Shown: positions 1-11,497, counted from the stretch's first letter. The stretch: 64,000 bases of DNA from Periplaneta americana (GCF_040183065.1 NC_091118.1:213402529-213466528); one strand, 5' to 3'. Program-made: numbers and translations. The notes: generated by a model from the letters alone, not told the origin.

Positions 1-477
1 TGTTTTCAGTGATGCCTTCATTCGCACAGCGGCGTGGGTCTTCCAATTAAAGTTGGATTATAATTGGAAAGTTCGCGTCTTGCCACTTTCGCTTAAAACG
101 CACGAACTTTTGTGGCAATGGCATACCTGCGAAGTTTTATTGTGGGGAGGTCAATAATTTGCGGCTTGCTGTATCTACATGGACGCGAAGTTGTGACGTA
201 ACTATTAGTACGAATTCCTGGGTATTTAATTTGCAAAACCGTGTGTAGTCCTTGACACAAAAAGGACGCAGGACATTGGGTATTTTCCACCTAATAGTTT
301 CTGGGCGACCAAACTGTGCCCCGTTTTATTTCGTTGATATTTAGCTAGCTGTGTTTATTTGCATTCATTTCAGTATTACCTAAGGTAAGGTTGAAGACTG
401 GAACGACAGAAAAAGATTTTTTTTATCTTTTGACCTCTAATTCAAGAAAGTTTGCTGCTTTTTTCTGAATCAGAGTA
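1..477. other. Unassigned, no gene seen
   Basis: No recognisable coding segment or repeat. Short open frames here have no domain-like composition. Confidence 0.4.
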
Positions 478-479
478 TA

Positions 480-541
480 CAGGGTGGAAATGAAATAACC
501 CTACATATTTTCAGAGCGGATAGTTCATGTTGTATGTAATA
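480..541 (+). repeat. Terminal inverted repeat, left end of a TA-flanked element
   Basis: Begins CAGGGTGGAAATGAAATA directly after TA (478-479). Over about 62 bases it matches the reverse complement of 7354-7415, which is followed by TA (7416-7417). The terminal motif and TA target are typical of IS630-Tc1-mariner-type DNA elements. Whether the two ends belong to one original element, now swollen by nested insertions, or to two separate copies cannot be settled here. Confidence 0.6.
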
Positions 542-560
542 AAAAAGTGTATTCGTTTAA

Positions 561-562
561 AA

Positions 563-605
<43 letters not shown>

Positions 606-1427
606 TCTTTATTTATACTGGGAGAGTTAAGGCCATACGGCCTTCTCTTACACTCTACCAGGTCACAAAGTATACAAGCAGTTAAAATTTAACAAAAAGT
701 TAAACAACAGAATACTAACATATTGCAAAAAAAATAATGATAATAGCATAATAAATCGACACTAAACAACATGAAAATAATACCATAATAGAAAAAAAAG
801 AAAGTAAAATACATTGGAATATAGTAAAAGCAACTTATTTAGTACAAATAGTTAATATGAAGAACGTAAGGAAGAATATAACAAAATGGAATGTAATAAA
901 ATAATAAAAAGGAAAAGAAATACGAAAATTAAATAAAATTCACAATAAAAAGGGTATGATAATAAATTCATCTGGTGATCAAGAGAACAAAAAGGAGAAA
1001 GGAAGAAAATGGTATTTATATATTTTTACAAAACTATCGCAGAGAAAAGGGCTTATAACTGAAAGGAATTAGAATTGATAAAATGCAATTATAGTTTATT
1101 TTTGAAACTAGACAATGTCCGATAATCTCTGACATGCTGTGGTAGAGAGTTCCAGAGATGAGCTGCAGAGACTGTAAAAGATGAAGAGTAGAAGGATGTT
1201 CTGTGTTTAGGAATGGAGAGTGTGATATGGAGTTGTGGGCGAGTATCTATCTCGTGATATGAGGACAAATGTTGAAAACGAGAAGCTAAGTAGCTAGGGT
1301 TAGAGGTTTGAAGAGTATTGAAGAGTAAAGTGAGAGAGTGAATAGTTCTTCGCTCTTTGAGACGGGCCCAGGACAGCAATAAACTACATAATTTTCTTAG
1401 AAAAAATGTTGTTTTTCCTTCCCCCAA
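561..1427 (-). pseudogene. 5'-truncated CR1/Jockey-like non-LTR retrotransposon 3' end
   Basis: The minus strand holds a C-terminal coding remnant (1089-1427, about 112 residues) followed by an AT-rich 3' UTR and an (ATT)n tail on that strand (561-604). The residues SAAHLWNSLPQHVRDYRTLS and a following SSFKNKL resemble the tail found downstream of the reverse transcriptase in CR1/Jockey-type proteins. No reverse transcriptase or endonuclease motif remains. The 3' UTR begins, read on the plus strand, with a GGGAGAGTTAAGGCCATACG block that recurs in diverged form at 53325. It is a dead retrocopy nested inside the 480-7415 region. Confidence 0.7.
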
Positions 1428-1682
1428 ATGTTTAACACACTCTTATTAGGTAACTGTTGAGAATAGGATCGTCATTTTTGTCTGTATCGATAGAAAATCT
1501 AATAATTAATCATTTATCACTCTGGCGTATTACAATAGTGTGCACGGTTTTCGTGTAAATTGAATTTAAAAACCCCTAATTTAAACCCACTGAACGATAC
1601 GATCAGATTGCAACGTTGTAGTCGGAGAGGGAGAGGTTCACTTAGGCGACAGACCTGAGTTCATTGGCCCCTTACAACCATA

Positions 1683-2675
1683 TTACTTGCTTACTGACTT
1701 TTAAGGAACCCGCAGGTTCATTGCCGCCCTCACATAAGCCCGCCATTGGTCCCTATCCTGAGCAAGATTAATCCAGTCTCTACCATCATATCCCACCTCC
1801 CTCAAATCCATTTTGATATTATCTTCCCATCTACGTCTCGGCCTCCCCAAAGGTCTTTTTCCCTCCGGCCTCCCAACTAACACTCTATATGCATTTCTGG
1901 ATTCGCCCATACGTGCTACATGTCCTGCCCATCTCAAACGTCTGGATTTTATGGTCCTAATTATGTCAGGTGAAGAATACAATGCGTGCAGTTCTGCGTT
2001 GTGTAACTTTCTCCATTCTCCTGTAACTTCATGTCTCTTAGCTCCAAATATTTTCCTGAGAACCTTATTCTCAAACACCCTTAATCTCTGTTCCTCTCTC
2101 AAATTGAGAGTCCAAGTTTCACAACCATACAGAACAACCGGTAATATAACTGTTTTATAAATTCTAACTTTCAGATTTTTTGACAGAAGACTGGATGACA
2201 AAAGCTTCTCAACCGAATAATAACACGCATTTCTCATATTTATTCCGCGTTTAATTTCTTCCCGAGTGTCATTTATATTTCTTACTGTTGCTTCAAGATA
2301 TTTGAATTTTTCCACCTCTTCAAAGTATAAATCTCCAATTTTTATATTTCCATTTCGTACAATATTCTGGTCACGAGACATAATCATATACTTTGTCTTT
2401 TCGGGGTTTACTTCCAAACCTATCTCTTTACTTGCTTCCAGTAAAATTCCCGTGTTTTCCCTAATCGTTTGTGGATTTTCTCCTAACATATTCACGTCAT
2501 CCGCATAGACAAGCAGCTGATGTAACCTGTTCAATTCCAAACTCTCTGTGTTATCCCTTACAGCTATATTATGTGAAAAATAGCGGCGACGTTGCCGGAC
2601 TGCTGAAACTTCCAACTTAATTTTGTAATTAACCGTGCATTTAATCACAAAACGTAATGTAGGTTTTCCGTTCAT
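1683..2675 (-). pseudogene. RTE-like non-LTR retrotransposon 3' fragment (family A, copy 1)
   Basis: The open frame at 1701-2675 contains the reverse transcriptase C motif YADDVN followed by the connection region and a C-terminal tail with [41 protein letters not shown] and a final MNLRVP. This architecture, without RNase H, fits RTE-type elements. Fingers, most of the palm and the endonuclease are missing, so it is 5' truncated. The roughly 45 N-terminal residues of the open frame read through unrelated flanking DNA. The 3' end carries a short decayed (TAAG) tail. It is not expected to be mobile. Confidence 0.85.
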
Positions 2676-2702
2676 TTAAGTGAACCCTACCGTACCTTTC
2701 AA

Positions 2703-2730
2703 TGTGCAGGACTATTTCACTTCCACCATG
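2703..2730 (-). repeat. Third terminus of the GGTGGAARTGAAATA family
   Basis: Reverse complement starts CATGGTGGAAGTGAAATAG and is bounded by TA at 2731-2732. It matches the ends at 480 and 7415 over about 28 bases, then diverges. It may be the partner of the 480 end, giving a 2.25 kb element, or a related family. Confidence 0.4.
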
Positions 2731-2761
2731 TACACAGTTTATTAAAGTTATCATTTGTGCC

Positions 2762-3024
2762 AGCCACCTGTGTAGCTTTGTCGGCTAAGGCGGTTGCCTG
2801 CCGATCCGGAGTTGCGGTCGGGCGCGGGTTCGATTCTCGCTTGGGCTGATTACCTGGTTGGATTTTTTCCGAGGTTTTCCCCAATAGCAAGGCAAATGTC
2901 AGGTAATCTATGGCGAATCCTCGGCCTCCTCTCGCCAAATATTATCTCGCTATCACCAATACCACCGACGCTAAACAACCTCGTAGTTGATAAAGCGTCG
3001 TTAAATAACCAAGTAAAAAAAAAA
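2762..3024 (+). repeat. tRNA-derived SINE, family 1
   Basis: A tRNA-like head with A box (GTAGCTTTGTCGGCTAAGG) and B box (GGTTCGATTCT) is followed by a body (GATTACCTGGTTGG, CCGAGGTTTTCC) and a tail with GACGCTAAACAACCTCG and GCGTCGTTAAATAACC ending in poly-A. Flanking TTGTGCC (2755-2761 and 3025-3031) is a probable short target duplication. Such SINEs are transcribed by RNA polymerase III and moved by LINE proteins. Confidence 0.85.
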
Positions 3025-3031
3025 TTGTGCC

Positions 3032-3557
3032 CTTTAAACGGCATTTTTTTGTAGAATTTTGTACTACGTAGTACCAATAATAAAAACATTATCTTCATCG
3101 CTGTTTTTTTGGAAGCGACATTTTGCAATCTTGAATATTTCTTTTCGCAAAAAAATGGAAGTCCAATTTGATTCATTTATGCTGTATTACAGCAAGTAAT
3201 GAGCAATCACATATTCATACGGCTTAAGACTCATTCATACTGCATGTTAGATATTCTGAAAAAGTTGTTTTTTTTTGTCGATTGGAATTGTTAAACATTA
3301 CATATATTTTTTATATGCTGGTAATGGTCCTTAGATTGTAACATACCGTTCCTAACATGCGTGAAAAAATATTCACACTTCCGTCGATGACAGTTTTTTA
3401 GCAAGGTAGGCCTACATTAAAAACTAATGTTTTGAGTTACCAAAAAATGAGCACTTAAAAAAAAAGTCATCAATATAGCCAAACAAAAAAAAACACACAC
3501 ACACAATTTAGTCATTAATTGTTGTCTTTTTTTTCCCTTGGTATTTTAACGACTCTA
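3032..3557. other. Unassigned AT-rich spacer
   Basis: No gene or recognised repeat; short CA- and A-rich tracts only. Confidence 0.4.
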
Positions 3558-3569
3558 TATTAATTATTA

Positions 3570-3785
3570 GGTTATTTAGCGTCGATGAGGTTGGTGATAG
3601 CGAGATGATATTTGACGACATGAGGTCGAGGATTCGCCATAATTACCTGACATTCGACTTACAATTGGAGAAACCTCGGAAAAAGCCCAACCAGGTCATC
3701 AGCCCAATCGGGGATCGAACTCGCGTCCGAGCGCAACTTAGGATCGGGAGGCAAGCGCCTTAGCAGACTGAGCTACGCCGCTGGC
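3570..3785 (-). repeat. tRNA-derived SINE, family 1, antisense
   Basis: Reverse-strand copy of the element at 2762: tail GGTTATTTAGCGTCGATGAGG first, B box complement GGGGATCGAACTCGCG, A box complement CTTAGCAGACTGAGCTACG. Flanked by 12-base duplications at 3558-3569 and 3786-3797 that differ at one position, as expected for LINE-mediated insertion. Confidence 0.85.
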
Positions 3786-3797
3786 TATTAATCATTA

Positions 3798-5409
3798 TTG
3801 GTTGATTAATTCTCAAGATAACTAATTTAAATTGTTACATGTCAGCTTTGGTCACTGCCGTCTTCAACCTCCCCTTAATATTAAATAAAATGTTCATTCT
3901 AAAATAGAATGTATCTGGGAAAATCTTAGCGAAAAATAAAAATAAAATAATTTATCAGAAACTACTCCTGTTTCTTTGTTTAGACGTGCAGAACTCGAAA
4001 AGTTTTGTTGGGTGCACTCGCAGAGAACTGTGTACATGCTTTTCATCTGTTGAAAAGAGAGAGAGAGCAGATTTTAAAGATGGCACAAAAGCAACGACGA
4101 TTTTGTCAGTTTAAGTAATGTCTGCAAAGCTATTCCATTAGAGGTTCAGGAAGAACTTTAGGACGGCGGGATGTTATGTCTGCTACTTACCGGGTAATCA
4201 GCATGGGTTATCAGCCCTAAGTGCAAATTACTTCTGAAAGTTATGCCTTTATATCCTGTTTCATTTTCACTGTTGTAAATCTACAGCGAATCGTATTGTT
4301 TGATACTGGAATCTGTTTTCATATGTTAACTCTGGCGACAGAAAGAACTGTTATCAGAGATCAATTTTATAGTTTTTTCCTTTGCACATAAATCCGATCA
4401 ATTGAGCTGTGAATAATCCATAAAATTGTTACCAATTAATTTATAGTTATTGCATTCTACAGTTGCGGGCTGTTCAGTGAATTCGCATTTAAATGGTGTT
4501 TGATAACAGATCGATAGCTTGACTGAAAGCAGCTTGGCGATCGTGTTTGATAGCTCAATAGTTCATCCAGACGGTACAACGAACCCTGGTAATTTAATTA
4601 AGTTTAGTTTGTTGTAAATTAACAATTTAAATATTTCATCCGAGATTTGTCAGGCGACAGAATCGGCCGCTAACATGGGGGTCCGACAAACAGAGAGGTG
4701 GATAATTATGTCAACATTCCAGACAAATGTCATTGCATATTTCAACAACGGGCAGAGCGGCGCAATTAGCCAAATAATTGGTCGAGTGCGATGAAACGGA
4801 CACAAAAAACTATTTATTGTGTCCGCTGTGGTGAAAGCTCTCGATATTAAAGTGCAGACTCTGGATTGCTGTTGAAATTAATTATATACAAAGTCAGGCT
4901 GATTTGTGCTGCGTAATGAGTTTGGTTTCCGGGACATTATGTTCACAAGTTACAGTTTTACGAGGTAAAGCATGTGGATATTGCAAACAGATTGTCTATG
5001 TGTTTTAATAATAAATACTTTTCAGTTTCCTCGGCAAGGAAACGATTTATTTTAACGTTGCAGAATATCGGTGGATTTTCCGGTCTCCTCAGCACGTTTT
5101 AGATGATGGGCGAACTTCTGGTAATTTTCAGTCAAAACTGGATTTTCGTTTTCTTGTAAAAATGAATAAACAATCTCTTATTTATATGTTGAGCAAGTTT
5201 CAATGCTCTGTCATATAATAAACAAATATCAGAAAAAAATTTCTTAGAAAAACATTTTATTCGTAGAAAAAAATATAATTTGATTGCTTTTTACTTTCCA
5301 TACTTTTGTTCTGGACAAAAATTACGATCCTGCTCGCAATAGTTAGCGAATAAGAGGCTGTTAAACATAAAAAAAACATTAAAAAACTACTGTATTAACA
5401 TTCCATCAA
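3798..5409. other. Unassigned, no gene seen
   Basis: About 1.6 kb without a supported coding region or repeat match inside the window. Confidence 0.4.
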
Positions 5410-5530
5410 TATACAAAGGGTGCCAAAAATGTATACACACTTCAAGCAAAGAAAAAAGTGTGTTAACATAACAAAGCTGAATTCAAACGAGCAGAAAATG
5501 ACGAGCACTAATCATCTTAGACTTTTACAG

Positions 5531-5923
5531 TTACAACAGTTGCTCAAAATGCCCACCATGGGCGTCGAGACTCTTCTGAGTACGTTGAACTACTGTTCGA
5601 GCAACGTTTGCGAAAGTGTTCTCAGTGATTGCAGCACATGCCGTTTCAATTTCTTCCCAAAGTGCTGCCAGTGTAGCTGGTTTTCTACGGTATACAACAT
5701 TCTTAAGAGTCCCCCATAGGTAAAAGTCCAACGGAGTTAGATCCGGAGAACGCGGTGGAAACTCAATCGGACCTCTTCGTCCCATCCAGTGACCTGGAAG
5801 ATAGTCATCAAGGTACGCACGTACATCTCGGTGGTAATGTGGTGGTGCACCATCCTGTTGGAAGTAAAATTTCTCATTTCCGTAGAGTATACGAATGGTG
5901 GGTAAGACGGATATGCATAACAT
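5531..5923 (-). pseudogene. Mariner-like transposase, C-terminal half
   Basis: Contains FYFQQDGAPPHYHRDV with the second catalytic Asp, and PPRSPDLTPLDFYLWGTLK with the third. Forty-one residues lie between them, giving the D41D spacing also seen in the intact element at 25881. The frame ends cleanly after GGHFEQLL. The N-terminal side is cut off by the CR1-like insertion at about 5926, so no active protein can be made. Confidence 0.85.
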
Positions 5924-5925
5924 TT

Positions 5926-6530
5926 TGTTTATTGTTTATTGTTAATAAAATAACATTGACAAAATACAATCTTAGTTCTTCCCTGAAGGAGTAAAAAACT
6001 CGTGCTCAGGGAGACATCTAAACACAAAGATAAACGCAAAGATAATTTTTTGACACAAACTGGGTCAAGAAAAAAAAATTACAGGAATAAATTAAATTTA
6101 AAAATACAATTCCAATTTTAACAATTTAAGTCATACAAATACATATACATATTAAATCAATATATATTCTTTAAAAATTAAATTCCTAACGCTATTTTTG
6201 AAATTTCTGATACTAAAATTTTCCAAATTTGGGTATTTATCAATTACTTTATTGTATAACCTTGGACCAAAGTAGGTACCATGGCTCAGAGCTGTGCTTG
6301 TGAAACACTTTGGTTCCTCTAGTCGTATAAAATCGGATCTTTTAGTTCCATATTTATGATACAATTTGAATTTATTACGGTTTTTATGTATGAAGATTAA
6401 TAAGGCAATATAATAAATCTGTTTAATTTTCAAAACATTAAAATCAGTACACAAAAGCTCAGATGAGTAATCAATTGGTTTATTAAGGCATATTTTAATA
6501 ATTATTTTCCGAATAAGTATTAGTTCAGGT
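5926..6530 (-). mobile_element. CR1/Jockey-like 3' fragment inserted into the mariner-like element
   Basis: The minus-strand frame at 6152-6454 reads TSTALSHGTYFGPRLYNKVI and ENFSIRNFKNSVRNLIF, a C-terminal signature shared by the remnants at 31572 and 36040. It is followed by a 3' UTR holding the complement of CTCGTGCTCAGGGAG and an A/T-rich tail near 5930. It separates the transposase segment with the first catalytic Asp from the one with the second and third. No clear target duplication was identified. Confidence 0.75.
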
Positions 6531-6534
6531 ACAC

Positions 6535-7173
6535 TTGGCCAGTTACTGGTCCATCAAAAAAGAATGGTCCAATTAGACCCCTACATGATAACCCACATCA
6601 AACATTAATTCCAGGTAAATTAACAGCTTTTTCCACAGAAACATATGGATTGTTTCCACACCAGTAGACACAATTATGCCGGTTAACAGTTCCGTTCAAC
6701 GTAAATTGTGCCTCATCGGACCAAACAACTTTCCCTCGAAGGCCTCATTCTCTTGCACCATGTTTCGAAACCACTCACAGTACTGCACTTTCCGATCAGG
6801 GTCATCTTCATTTAATGCATGCAGAAGTCTTGGGATGAAAACTTTCAACTTTGCTATTTTAATAATAGGACGTACGCTGGTTCTGCTAATCCCTGTTTCA
6901 CGTGCACATTGCTTTGTAGATTTCTGCGGTGAGTGCTAAAACGTCCCAAAGCCATAGCCGAGGACGCGGGGCTTGTTGATGTGCGAGGTCTCCCAGATCT
7001 GCCCTTGTAAACATCGCATACGGTACCATGAGTCTCAAATTTGTCACGAATCGCGTTGGTGGTTCTGTTCTGTACTCACGTCTCCATTGCCGTTGAACTT
7101 CTAAAACATTCTCGGTTCTCCAATACCACTTCAAAATTGCTTTCAGCTGTTCAAACGATAATCTTGGCTCCAT
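6535..7173 (-). pseudogene. Mariner-like transposase, N-terminal half
   Basis: The segment at 6898-7173 starts MEPRLSFEQLKAILKWYWRT and continues with a WRREYRTEPPTR region, resembling the helix-turn-helix DUF4817 domain at the N-terminus of these transposases. Downstream, in other frames, [13 protein letters not shown] carries the first catalytic Asp at about 6710. At least two frameshifts separate these parts. It precedes the C-terminal half across the inserted CR1-like fragment. Confidence 0.75.
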
Positions 7174-7353
7174 TGTTGTTGATTGACCTGTCGCACAGCA
7201 ACGCTAGCATAATGTATGGTGAGTGTCATCTGTTTACAGGACATAATACTACACATTACTGCTGTTTTTCGATCCAACTTTGAAATATATTAAATAGATA
7301 TGTCCTGTCAAAGTGTGTATACATTTTTTGGCATTCTCTGTATTATAGTTTTT

Positions 7354-7415
7354 TGTTACATACAACATGAGCTATTCGCTCTGAAAATCTGCAGGGCTAT
7401 TTCACTTCCACTCTG
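7354..7415 (-). repeat. Terminal inverted repeat, right end of the outer TA-flanked element
   Basis: Inverted partner of 480-541 over about 62 bases, with TA at 7416-7417. It lies immediately outside the mariner-like element's right TA. Confidence 0.6.
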
Positions 7416-7439
7416 TATATTATTTCTCTTATCTTTGAT

Positions 7440-7698
7440 TTTATTATTTTTTATTGGGTTATTTTACGACGCTGTATCAACATCTAGGTTATTTAGCGTC
7501 TGAAAGAAATGAAGGTGATAATGCCGGTGAAATGAATCCGGGGTTCAGCACCGAAAGTTACCCAGTATTTGCTCGTATTGGGTTGAGGGGAAACCCCGGA
7601 AAAAGCCTCAACCAGGTAACTTGCCCCGACCGGTATTCGAACCCGGGCCACCTGGTTTCGCGGCCAGATGCGCTGACCGTTACTCCACAGGTTTGGAC
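7440..7698 (-). repeat. tRNA-derived SINE, family 2, antisense
   Basis: Antisense copy: tail TTATTTTACGACGCTGTATC first, then TTATTTAGCGTCTGAAAG, CCTCAACCAGGTAACTTG, B box complement GGTATTCGAACCCGGGCC and the A-box side TGCGCTGACCGTTACTCC. A perfect 12-base duplication (7428-7439 and 7699-7710) flanks it, showing that it is a discrete retroposed copy. Confidence 0.92.
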
Positions 7699-7710
7699 CT
7701 TATCTTTGAT

Positions 7711-10212
7711 CCTTAGTCTCCATTTGTAAACCGAAACAAAAATAATACATTGAAACCAACACAACTGTAGTTTCATTGCCGAAATCGGGTGACATATTCT
7801 GGTGTATCCCTGATATAGCGCAGAATTTTTTTCGATATCTTTCCAACAATAAGACGAATATGAGGTAACCCCATGGCACATCCTCGGTCTCGTCTCTCCT
7901 TTGCTGCAGCTACGTTAAGAAATCGAATAAAGAAATAAAACAGCTTGGATGGAGAAACAGAATTCTCAAGTTCAGTAGTGACGTCACTCTGGTGGATTCA
8001 AAGCAGCGATGCAATTAAGCCGTATATAATAGCACAACTACACAGACGGCAAGTGCAGTAAGAAAGCTCTAAGATATGACGACGTTTTGCCACTTTCTGT
8101 GAAATGAGGTTACGGCGACAGAAAGTTGAGCACCGCGAAGACCAGAACCGCAATCTGCGCCAATTAGCCGAATTTCAGTTGTCACACGTAATTAGCGCTG
8201 CTGTGGATGACGCCAGAAGCTGTGCAGAGAACAGGCGATGCATGTCATAGTGTGCACGAAGTGATTTAACAGTAGTAATAGCAGTGGACTGGAAGTGGGG
8301 GTATTGTTCATAGTGGTAGAGATAGTATTAGGCGTAATAGATCGACTATTGATCTATAGGCGGAGTTATGGGGGGGCCATGGGGACACTGCCCCCCTCAA
8401 GCTTGGCCTTTTTTCCTATTAACGTTAGAAAATATTGAATTCAAAAGATTTTTCTTCCTTTTGTTTATGATTAAGTTTCTGTGCTTAAGAGTGAATATTC
8501 TGAAATGGGTAAATGTATGTCCCGGCTGATTTAAGGAGTTTCTTGAAAATATTAACTGATTACTTTTGCGTTTAATTAACTAACTCTGACATGTTTTAGT
8601 TGGAAACAAAGTATAAAAGGATTAATTTTAAAATGTATGATGATAACGTCCAAAAGTCAAAATGTAATTACGGTCCCTATGTCCCCAACTACATTTTACT
8701 CTGTTTTACTAAGTTTTTCTCGGAATGTTTCGATTTAATTTTATTTCCTCGGCCAAGATTATAAAAATAAATAGTTAAAATACTTATGAAAGATAGGAAT
8801 TATTGTTTGTTTAATTCTGAAAGGACACAACTTTAACGTAAAGTTTGTCCCCAAAAATTTCGAAATAAAAGAGCTATACAAAAGACAATTTTGCTTCATG
8901 TGGTAAATTTTAACGGTTGGTAGTGATGAGAGGTCAACATGGCGCCAGTTGAAAAACTTTTCGTCCATTATCGTAATTTATTTTATTTAAAAATACAAAA
9001 ATGATCACTGATGCCTGAATGTTATGTTTTCTATTGGTAACACTGGTCCCAGGTGGCATTAAATATAGTTTGTATATACAAAACTTTCGTAGTATATGCA
9101 AAACATTACAATGTTTGTCGACTAAAAAATCTAACCTCCGTGATATTTTTAACAATTTATTTTGTCAGAACTATTGCGGAAATTATAGTAATTTGTAACA
9201 ACTGTCCCTGTAACGTCGGTCCCTTTATTGTGGGACCGAGGTTTCATTTAACATGCAATTATTAAATACTGATGGATAAAGTAACTTCGAATATTATTTC
9301 TTGTGATTGTCTGAAGATGAAAATAGGAAATATGAAAGGAAGAAGATACGTAGGCAGAGGGCAAATATGGCTGAAGAGGAGTTGCAGAAAAAAAGGGACT
9401 ATGGCAAAGGATATAAAAAAAAAGAAAGAAAATAGCAGATATGACTGATCGTGAAAAAATAAATGTTCGAAGACAAATGAAATCTGAAGTACAGAAGTTT
9501 AGAAGATACCTTAAACAACGAGCTGTAAGGGAAAGATAACAATCCCTTGGCTTTTTTTAAATTAGAAAATCTCACATAAAATTTTTTAAGCTCAACTGAT
9601 ACCAGAGTCTTCAATAATAGGAGCAAATGTAACCAATGTGAGAAAAAAGTACACAATTTAATATAATATATTTTTTATAGTTTTGTTATTCGTATTTGCC
9701 CATGTCAGAATATTCACCCTTAAATTGACGAATCAAGTCTTCAGACCATGTGTCTGGAGTATAATATTCGTTTTAAATTTCTGAATGTATAAGAATTTCT
9801 GTACCTCATGTAATGTTTTTTTGTAACAGCCTTTACTGATGTGTTAGAACTCTGCAGGTGTTCAGGCCGCCACTTGGAGAAATATGAATAACATGCTGCA
9901 CAACAATGCAGAAAAAAGAAAAGTGATATCGATATAATGTCTAAACTTAAAGATGAGATTAAATAAAATAATTAGTAGACAGTGTATGCGGGATGACTGA
10001 AGGAAAAGTGAAGTTGTTTCGTATCAGAGTATATGGCACGTGCCGCGCCGTCCGTCTTTTGTGTACCTGGCGAGTACAGCAGCGTACAGAACGAAGGAAC
10101 CCCGGTCCGTTCATAGTAACATTGCAACGCAATGTGTGCAGTTGTGTTATCCGGCTCAAGTATTTAGTACGCGTTGAATATGTTGTGCTGATCCGTTCAT
10201 AATGACAAAACG
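7711..10212. other. Unassigned, mostly non-coding
   Basis: About 2.5 kb with no confident gene. The stretch 9310-9540 is rich in Lys, Arg and Glu codons in two adjacent frames (for example MTDREKINVRRQMKSEVQKF) and may be a decayed coding fragment, but I do not recognise a family. Confidence 0.3.
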
Positions 10213-10406
10213 TTAAATTCGCTCAGAGATACGAAATGCAATTAAGAAGTATGAGAGTGACATTTTATGTATTAACGAAGACAATATCGTGCGTAATGTA
10301 TGTAAAATTGAAATAAAAACCAGAACAACTCAGGCTATAGAGAAACATTGCAACAGTGCATCGCACAGGAAATGCGTTGAAATGAAATCTGAGGAACCAT
10401 CTACAT
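10213..10406 (+). pseudogene. CGGBP1-like hAT remnant, N-terminal zinc-finger region
   Basis: In one frame, from about 10232, it reads ESDILCINEDNIVRNVC, then KHCNSASHRK, the pattern of the BED-like finger at the start of CGGBP1-type hAT transposases. One of the expected paired cysteines appears to be replaced by Asn. The frame then runs into the hAT-type terminus at 10407. The matching C-terminal part resumes at about 11280. Confidence 0.4.
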
Positions 10407-11234
10407 CAGGCCTGCACAAGGTTTGCGCTCTCCGAGCCGGCTCACAGCTCATGAGCGGAATGCAGATATTAGCTGCGCTCTGTATAAGGGTGGACTGGAA
10501 GAAGGGGTGATCTCGTACAAAATGTACACAAAAGGAAGTACTATTACGAGTGCTTATGAAATGAATTCCCGTTCAGTGTTTGCAAAACTATCTTGGACTA
10601 TTATTAATTAATAAAGAAATTTATTTTACAGAAATTCTATACCTACTTAAATGTACAATATCATTTTGTTATATTTGTATTTATCAGTACATCAAAACGA
10701 GATTTTATGCTGTTGACAGCTGAAAGGAACAGTACCCTACAGATCGTAATGAAACATCAGTTACAGATGTTCGATGTCTGCCTTTATTAAAGTTGATTAT
10801 AGAAAACAGTTGCTCACAAATATAAATGTTGAGCCAAACATAGCAATCATTTTCACAGCCAGCCTGTGTAGTCGTGGATATTATTGCTAATGTTTAGTCT
10901 TGTAAAACTCAACCAGGCTAGTAGTATTATTCAAACGATCTTTAGCCCTTAGGTCACATTGAAGATCAATAAGTTCAAGCTGTAAATCGTTAAATGTTAA
11001 ATGTTATGTTCCGTCTTTTAGATTCCTCCATACTGTACTGTAGCAGTAGGTAAGCAACGTGAAACAGTTACTGAGAATAGGCCTACACACTGCACTCCAC
11101 TAGATAGCTGAGTGGTCGTTTCCCTCTCCTCTACCTATAATAAGTCTATGTCATTCTGACGTATCTTCCTCTCCGTTTCGGCGAGCGGAAAACACCGCTC
11201 TCCCGCTCTCGTTGAGCGCTGTTTTGCAGGGCTG
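10407..11234. mobile_element. Non-autonomous hAT-type element
   Basis: Left end CAGGCCTGCACAAGGTTTGC and right end complement CAGCCCTGCAAAACAGCG are imperfect inverted repeats with the CAG start and G/C-rich subterminal GAGCGG and GCGCTC blocks common in hAT termini. The left flank ends ATCTACAT and the right flank begins ATCTTCTACAT, a possible but imperfect 8-base duplication. There is no transposase inside. It separates the two parts of the CGGBP1-like remnant. Confidence 0.55.
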
Positions 11235-11242
11235 ATCTTCTA

Positions 11243-11278
<36 letters not shown>

Positions 11279-11279
11279 T

Positions 11280-11497
11280 TAGATGTGCGGGTCTAACGAC
11301 ACGTGCAACATTATGCTCAGTACAAATATTCCTCTAAAGAAATTGAGTGATCCCCATTTTAGAGGTTTTCTTCAGAAATTCTCTCGATACAAAAACTGTT
11401 TAAGCGATAGGCGAAGACGATTCAGCTTCGACAACTTACGAGAATATATCGTCGTTTACTGCAACGCTGGTAATTGCATCAATGATGACGAGGACTG
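11280..11497 (+). pseudogene. CGGBP1-like hAT remnant, internally deleted C-terminus
   Basis: The frame at 11283 reads LSTNIPLKKLSDPHFRGFLQ, like the segment just after the finger in CGGBP1-type hAT proteins. It then passes directly to SRYKNCLSDRRRRFSFDNLR and EYIVVYCN, the C-terminal hAT dimerisation segment. The several hundred residues normally between, including the catalytic region, are absent. A (CAT)n run (11244-11278) lies just upstream. The second half closely resembles the remnant at 36432. Confidence 0.6.

Larger units (their letters stand above)
5412..7340 (-). mobile_element. Mariner-like DNA transposon, broken, D41D type
   Basis: Matching ends of about 30 bases (AGGGTGCCAAAAATGTATAC at the left; its near complement GTATACATTTTTTGGCATTC at the right) are each bounded by TA (5410-5411 and 7341-7342). 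The transposase is on the minus strand and survives as separated pieces. About 600 bases of an unrelated CR1-like tail sit inside. Without that insert the element would be about 1.3 kb, the normal size for the group. The right end abuts the outer inverted repeat at 7354-7415, so this element inserted into the older one. Confidence 0.85.

Noticed and set aside
1813..2508. Plus-strand frames over the RTE-A copy
   Set aside because: Antisense shadows of the reverse transcriptase-side frame. The same holds for similar frames over copies at 27837, 32464, 33084, 33576, 33886, 49911 and 50247.
9310..9540. Lys/Arg/Glu-rich coding-like stretch
   Set aside because: Broken across frames and family not recognised, so left as a note only.
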